A stretch of DNA of 45,476 nucleotides from JAIOPA01 sp964655175 (GTDB lineage Bacteria; Eisenbacteria; RBG-16-71-46): contig CAZZLY010000016.1 in the NCBI GenBank assembly GCA_964655175.1, positions 1 through 45,476 on the forward strand, written 5' to 3'. The position numbers and the translations under genes were made by a program. Each line of letters starts with the position of its first letter. Position 1 is the stretch's first letter. Of the stretch, positions 42,275 through 45,476 are shown piece by piece. Under the pieces are notes generated by a model. That model was given only the letters and a program-made list of their open reading frames with translations. It made no database searches and was not told where the DNA came from.

Positions 42275-43042
42275 CTAGAGGGTGAATCCTTCACCCAGGT
42301 AGTACTGCCGCGCCAGCGGGTCCTCGGCCAGTTCCTTGGGGGAACCGGACAGCTGGATGCGTCCGTCGAACATGATGTACGAACGGTCGGTCGTGTTGAG
42401 CGTCACACGCACGTTGTGATCGGTGATCAGGATGCCGAGCCCGCGATCGCGCAGCCGGCCGATGATCTCCTGGATCTCCTCGACCGCGATCGGGTCGATG
42501 CCCACGAACGGCTCGTCGAGCAGCAGGAACGACGGCTGCCGCGACAGCGCCCGCGTGATCTCGACGCGGCGACGCTCGCCGCCCGACAACTTGTGCGCGT
42601 GGCGATCGGCCAGATGCGTGAGGTTGAGGTCGGCGAGCAGATGCTCGAGCCGCTCCTCGCGCTCGCGCCGCGACAGCGGCATGGTCTCGAGCACCGCGAG
42701 CACGTTCTCGCGCACGGTGAGCTTGCGGAAGATGCTCGGCTCCTGCGCCAGATAGCCGAGCCCCAGCCGCGCACGGCGGTACACGGGCTCGTGCGTGATG
42801 TCGCGTCCGTCGAGCCGGATGGCGCCCTCACCGGGACGCAGCAGGCCGACGATCATGTGGAACGTGGTGCTCTTGCCCGCCCCGTTGGGTCCGAGCAGGC
42901 CCACGACCTCGCCGCGGCGCACCTGCAACGAGACGCCCTGCACGACGCGGAACTTGCCGTAGTAGCGCACCAGCCCCTCGGCGACCAGCCCGTCGGTGGC
43001 GACGTTCGGCGTGACCGGGGTGTCGGCGAGCGGCGTGGTCAT
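42275..43042 (-). CDS. lptB: LPS export ABC transporter ATPase LptB
   Basis: A 255-residue ATPase that powers extraction of lipopolysaccharide from the inner membrane with LptF, LptG and LptC. Motifs are Walker A GPNGAGKST, Q-loop GLGYLAQEPSIFRKL, signature LSGGERRRVEI, Walker B FLLLDEPF and the H-loop ITDHNV. The YLAQEPSIFRKLTVRENV stretch is specific to LptB within the branched-chain-transporter-like ATPases. The ATG overlaps the lptC-like stop by four bases, with AAGGGGA upstream. rpoN follows after 11 bases, the classic lptB-rpoN arrangement. lptA, usually between lptC and lptB, is not present at this spot. Confidence 0.97.
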   Translation of the reverse strand: MTTPLADTPVTPNVATDGLVAEGLVRYYGKFRVVQGVSLQVRRGEVVGLLGPNGAGKSTTFHMIVGLLRPGEGAIRLDGRDITHEPVYRRARLGLGYLAQEPSIFRKLTVRENVLAVLETMPLSRREREERLEHLLADLNLTHLADRHAHKLSGGERRRVEITRALSRQPSFLLLDEPFVGIDPIAVEEIQEIIGRLRDRGLGILITDHNVRVTLNTTDRSYIMFDGRIQLSGSPKELAEDPLARQYYLGEGFTL

Positions 43043-43638
43043 CGGGTCCCCTTCCCCGCGCGCGGCGCGACGCGGGCCGCGCCCGGCTGGACGGTGGCGC
43101 GCACGGCGTGCCGGAACTCGAAGTGCTCGAGGTTGGGATCGCTCTCGAAGCCGATGCCCTCGAGGATCGAGCCCTCCTTCTCGACGCGCACCAGCGTGTC
43201 CGAGACGATGCGCTGCGTGCTGTTGAGGAAGCGCATCTCCTGCGTGGTCATGCGCCAGCCCTCGGCGGTCTGCAGCACGACGTTGCCGCGCGCGATCATG
43301 TCGCGCGAGCGCTGCGTGAGCTCGCCCTCGCGGGCCACCAGCTCCGAGCTGCGCGCCCCGGTCTCGTCGAAGAAGAAGATGCGGACGGTCCGTGCCACGA
43401 CCAGATCCCGCGCCTGATAGGTCGAGGCGACCTTGGCGAACAGGGTCCACTGCGCCCGGCCGGAGTCGGTCTCGGTGACCGTGAAGTCCTCGACCTCGCT
43501 GTCCGGCAGTTCCGCGCTGGCCGAGGTCGCCGACGGGCTCCTCTGGCCGCCACAACCGTTCGTCAGGCCGGCCAGTGACAGGCCGACCAGCACCAGAAGG
43601 GCCAGGCGCACGACGGACTTGGGGGCGGCGGAGGGCAT
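43039..43638 (-). CDS. lptC: LptC-family LPS export protein
   Basis: A 199-residue LptC-like protein, the bitopic subunit that hands LPS from LptBFG to LptA in the periplasm. It has an N-terminal hydrophobic segment (RLALLVLVGLSLAGLTNGC) ending at a Cys, so it may be a lipoprotein with a non-ideal lipobox. A beta-jellyroll domain follows with the DUF1239 pattern: DFTVTETDSGRAQWTLFAKVA, VRIFFFDETG, ELVAREGELTQ and WRMTTQEMRFLN. Its stop overlaps lptB by four bases. The start is an ATG with a poor ribosome-binding site, and an in-frame ATG 18 codons upstream is possible. It is the first gene of the lptC-metK operon. Confidence 0.88.
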   Translation of the reverse strand: MPSAAPKSVVRLALLVLVGLSLAGLTNGCGGQRSPSATSASAELPDSEVEDFTVTETDSGRAQWTLFAKVASTYQARDLVVARTVRIFFFDETGARSSELVAREGELTQRSRDMIARGNVVLQTAEGWRMTTQEMRFLNSTQRIVSDTLVRVEKEGSILEGIGFESDPNLEHFEFRHAVRATVQPGAARVAPRAGKGTR

Positions 43639-43682
43639 GGAGGGTTCCCGGAATGAGAGGCTCGGCAACGACTTCGACGGCC

Positions 43683-43711
43683 ACGCTAACAACTGGACCG
43701 ACCGGGTTCAA
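43683..43711 (-). promoter_or_regulatory. Possible promoter of the lptC-metK operon
   Basis: On the minus strand TTGAAC and TAGCGT are 17 bases apart, 45 bases before the lptC ATG. The -35 match is good and the -10 match is partial. The rest of the 243-base divergent region shows only a weak TAGTCT-like -10 next to the rightward ATG. Confidence 0.4.
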
Positions 43712-43881
43712 GCAGGCTCTGTGCCATCGCCCCAGCCGTCGCGCTGCCAACCAGTTATCGGCCGGTGTGACGCGCGACTTCGGTGATTCGTGGCGCCCGT
43801 GGGACGGCCGCGTCCGTGCGCGGTCGCCGGGGTGCGATCGGGCGCAGACGCACGCACGACCCTCTGCTAGTCTCGCTCGCC

Positions 43882-45258
43882 ATGCGCACCCTCCTGTTGT
43901 GCCTCGCCCTGCTGGTCGCGGCCGTGCCCGCGACCGCCGCTGCTCCGAAGCGGGCCGCTGCCAAGGCCCGCCCCGCCGCCACCGCGTGGCATCCGGCCGT
44001 GCCGTTCATCGAGGACGACTTCGGTCGCGCCCTCGCCCTGGCGAAGGCCCGCAGGTTGCCGGTCTTCATCGAGGGCTGGGCCCCCTGGTGACACACGTGC
44101 CGATCGCTGAGGGCCTACACCTGGACGGATGAGGCACTCACGCGGCACGCCGGACGGTTCGTCTGGCTCAGCCTGGACATGGAGAAGCCGCAGAACGCGG
44201 CCGCCCGCCGACGCCTCGGCATCTCGGCCTTCCCCACGCTGTACGTGGTGGACCCGCGCGACACGAGCGTGGCCGTGCGCTGGCTCGGCGGCGGCTCGAT
44301 CGCGCAGCTCGAGAAGCTGTTCGACGCCGGCACGCTGGCGGTGAGCGAGGGCGCCAAGGGCCCCGCGCTCGAGGCGTTGATCGCGGCCGACCGCGCCTAT
44401 GGTGCACAGCGTTACGCCGAGGCCTGTGACGGCTACCGGCGCGTGTTCGCGCTCGCCGACCCGGCGTGGCCGGGCTGGTCGCGTGCGGTGGAGTCGGCGC
44501 TGTTCGCGTTCTCGCAGGCCGACTCGGCGGAGGCCACGCTCGCGCTGGCGAACGACGCGTGGCCGCGGCTGCGCGGCACGCCCTCGGCGGCCGCGGTGGC
44601 CGGCGGGGCGCTCGATGCGGCGCTGTCGCTCGACGCGAAGCATCCCGCGCGGGCGGCGGCACTCGCGCGCTGGGAACCGGTGTGCGACTCGATCGTCGTG
44701 GACGCGTCGTTGCCCCTCGTGGGCGACGATCGCTCGGGCCTGTACTTCACGCTCGAGGGCGCACGCGAGGAGGCCGGCGACACGCTGGGCCTGCGCGCGC
44801 TGCAGGAGCGCCACGTGGCGATGCTCGAGCACGAGGCCTCGCGCGCGACGACGGCCGATGCGCGCGCCGTGTACGACGCGCATCGTCTGACGCTCTATCT
44901 GGCGCTCGGTCGCCCCGAGGCGGCCGTGCCCATGCTGCAGGCGTCGCAGCGCGACCTGCCGGACGACTACAACCCGTCGCAGCGGCTCGCGACCGCGTAC
45001 AAGGCGATGAAGCGCTGGCCCGAGGCGATGGCGGCGAGCGATCGTGCGCTCGCCCGCGCGTACGGTCCGCGGCAGTTCCTCGTGCTCAACACGCGTGCCG
45101 ACCTGCAACTGGGCATGGCCGACACGACCGCGGCGGTGGGCACGCTCACCGACGCACTCGCGCGTGCCAGGGCGATGCCCGACGGGCAACGGTCGCAGGG
45201 CACGATCGAGGCGCTGCGCAAGCGTCTCACCTCGCTCGGCGCCCCACCGCGCGAATAA
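43882..45258 (+). CDS. Secreted thioredoxin-like selenoprotein (in-frame TGA read as selenocysteine at residue 70)
   Basis: A 458-residue exported protein if TGA at 44089-44091 is read as selenocysteine. A signal peptide (LLLCLALLVAAVPATAAA) is followed by a thioredoxin-fold domain (about 37-140). FIEGWAPW precedes the redox motif, then Sec70-H-T-Cys73, RSLRAYTWTDEAL, FVWLSLDMEKPQN and the cis-Pro FPTLYVVDP. About 300 residues of TPR-like helices (ADRAYGAQRYAEACDGYRRV and similar) follow. The only in-frame stop in the reading frame is this TGA, exactly where W-C-x-x-C needs its first Cys, one base change from TGC. The frame stays open and similar in composition on both sides. A hairpin at 44113-44135 fits a bacterial SECIS. 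Alternatives are a point-mutated pseudogene or a sequencing error. No clear ribosome-binding site precedes the ATG. Confidence 0.8.
44113..44135 (+). promoter_or_regulatory. Candidate bacterial SECIS element
   Basis: An RNA hairpin whose 5' arm (44113-44121) and 3' arm (44127-44135) make eight pairs with one bulged A on each side and a UGGAC apical loop (44122-44126). The loop begins 30 bases after the UGA and has G at its second position. That agrees with the general bacterial SECIS description of an apical loop 16-37 bases downstream with G in the first two positions. Confidence 0.5.
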
Positions 45259-45277
45259 GGTCGCGTTCCGCAGACGG

Positions 45278-45312
45278 ACCGCCCCCGGTCACCGTGTGGT
45301 GCCGGGGGCGGT
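45278..45312. terminator. Bidirectional hairpin terminator
   Basis: An 11-base-pair stem (ACCGCCCCCGG / CCGGGGGCGGT) continues, after one bulged T, into CACC/GGTG with a GTGT loop. It sits between the convergent selenoprotein and kdsD-like genes. Confidence 0.88.
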
Positions 45313-45339
45313 TCGCGTTCGGGCGACGCGGGGTGCGGC

Positions 45340-45476
45340 TCAGCTCGCGCGCAGGCAGTCGTGCAGATGCAGCACGCCCAGGGCGCGACGCGACTCGTCC
45401 ACCACGACCAGCGCGGTGATCGGCCCCTCGGGGCGATCCTCCATGGTGCGCACCGCACGGGCGACGACCTCGTCGG
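45340..45476 (-). CDS. kdsD: C-terminal CBS domain of a KdsD/KpsF-like sugar-phosphate isomerase (partial)
   Basis: Only the last 45 codons are in the window, reading DEVVARAVRTM, then a CBS beta-strand (ITALVVVDE) and GVLHLHDCLRAS before the stop. The LHLHD-x-L-R ending is the hallmark of arabinose-5-phosphate isomerase (KdsD/KpsF), whose SIS domain is followed by two CBS domains. It makes the precursor of Kdo for lipopolysaccharide. It lies near lptC/lptB on the same strand, as in proteobacterial kdsD-kdsC-lptCAB-rpoN clusters, but here the rightward selenoprotein gene stands between. The N-terminal SIS domain is outside the window, so a different CBS protein remains possible. Confidence 0.72.
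   Translation of the reverse strand, partial: DEVVARAVRTMEDRPEGPITALVVVDESRRALGVLHLHDCLRAS

Noticed and set aside
44179..45258. Separate 359-residue gene starting at an internal ATG
   Set aside because: The same frame extends upstream through a clear thioredoxin half to a signal peptide at 43882; only the TGA at the redox cysteine interrupts it.

Overview
The window is about 45 kb of very GC-rich chromosomal DNA from a Gram-negative, outer-membrane bacterium. Lipopolysaccharide transport genes (lptB, lptC and the end of a kdsD-like gene) and a BamD-type lipoprotein show the envelope type. A secreted hydrolase with a FlgD-like/type IX-type C-terminal module, together with the overall gene style, suggests the FCB side of the tree (for example Eisenbacteria- or Gemmatimonadota-like lineages). 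That placement is an inference. Genes are densely packed: twelve neighbouring pairs overlap by four bases (ATGA or GTGA), and convergent genes are usually separated by a strong GC hairpin. A 100-N placeholder gap interrupts the 5' part of rimO.

Layout. 1-10.3 kb: a leftward housekeeping operon, ftsK - rimO - exported protein - bamD - nadD - methyltransferase - polA - coaE (coaE runs off the left edge). 10.3-14.9 kb: a membrane glycosyltransferase (+), a long acyl-CoA dehydrogenase (-) and a cytosolic BtuF-like protein (-). 15.2-20.1 kb: a membrane pyrophosphatase and a secreted alpha/beta-hydrolase (+). 20.1-27.2 kb: a GH1 beta-glucosidase (-), a pair of M16 peptidases (+), a DinB-family protein (+) and S-adenosylhomocysteinase (-). 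27.3-28.1 kb: a VapBC-like toxin-antitoxin pair whose start codon lies next to a palindromic promoter.

28.1-31.6 kb: a probable nitric-oxide signalling module. A stand-alone H-NOX haem protein is followed by a histidine kinase that begins with the H-NOXA domain of soluble guanylate cyclase. Converging on it is a second operon that encodes a 77-residue DHp-only phosphoacceptor protein and a receiver/PilZ-like response regulator. Together these form a candidate NO-to-phosphorelay pathway.

31.6-43.7 kb (-): an epimerase, then a large operon read lptC - lptB - rpoN - hpf - hprK - mannose-type PTS EIIA - EIIB - EIIC - EIID - HPr - EI - phosphoglucose/phosphomannose isomerase - metK. This joins sugar uptake, sugar-phosphate entry and HPr-kinase control to sigma-54 and LPS transport.

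43.9-45.5 kb: a signal-peptide thioredoxin-like protein with an in-frame TGA exactly at the first cysteine of its W-C-x-x-C motif (residue 70). A stem-loop fitting a bacterial SECIS follows. I read it as a previously unannotated selenoprotein (Sec-His-Thr-Cys). The window ends in the C-terminal CBS domain of a kdsD-like gene.
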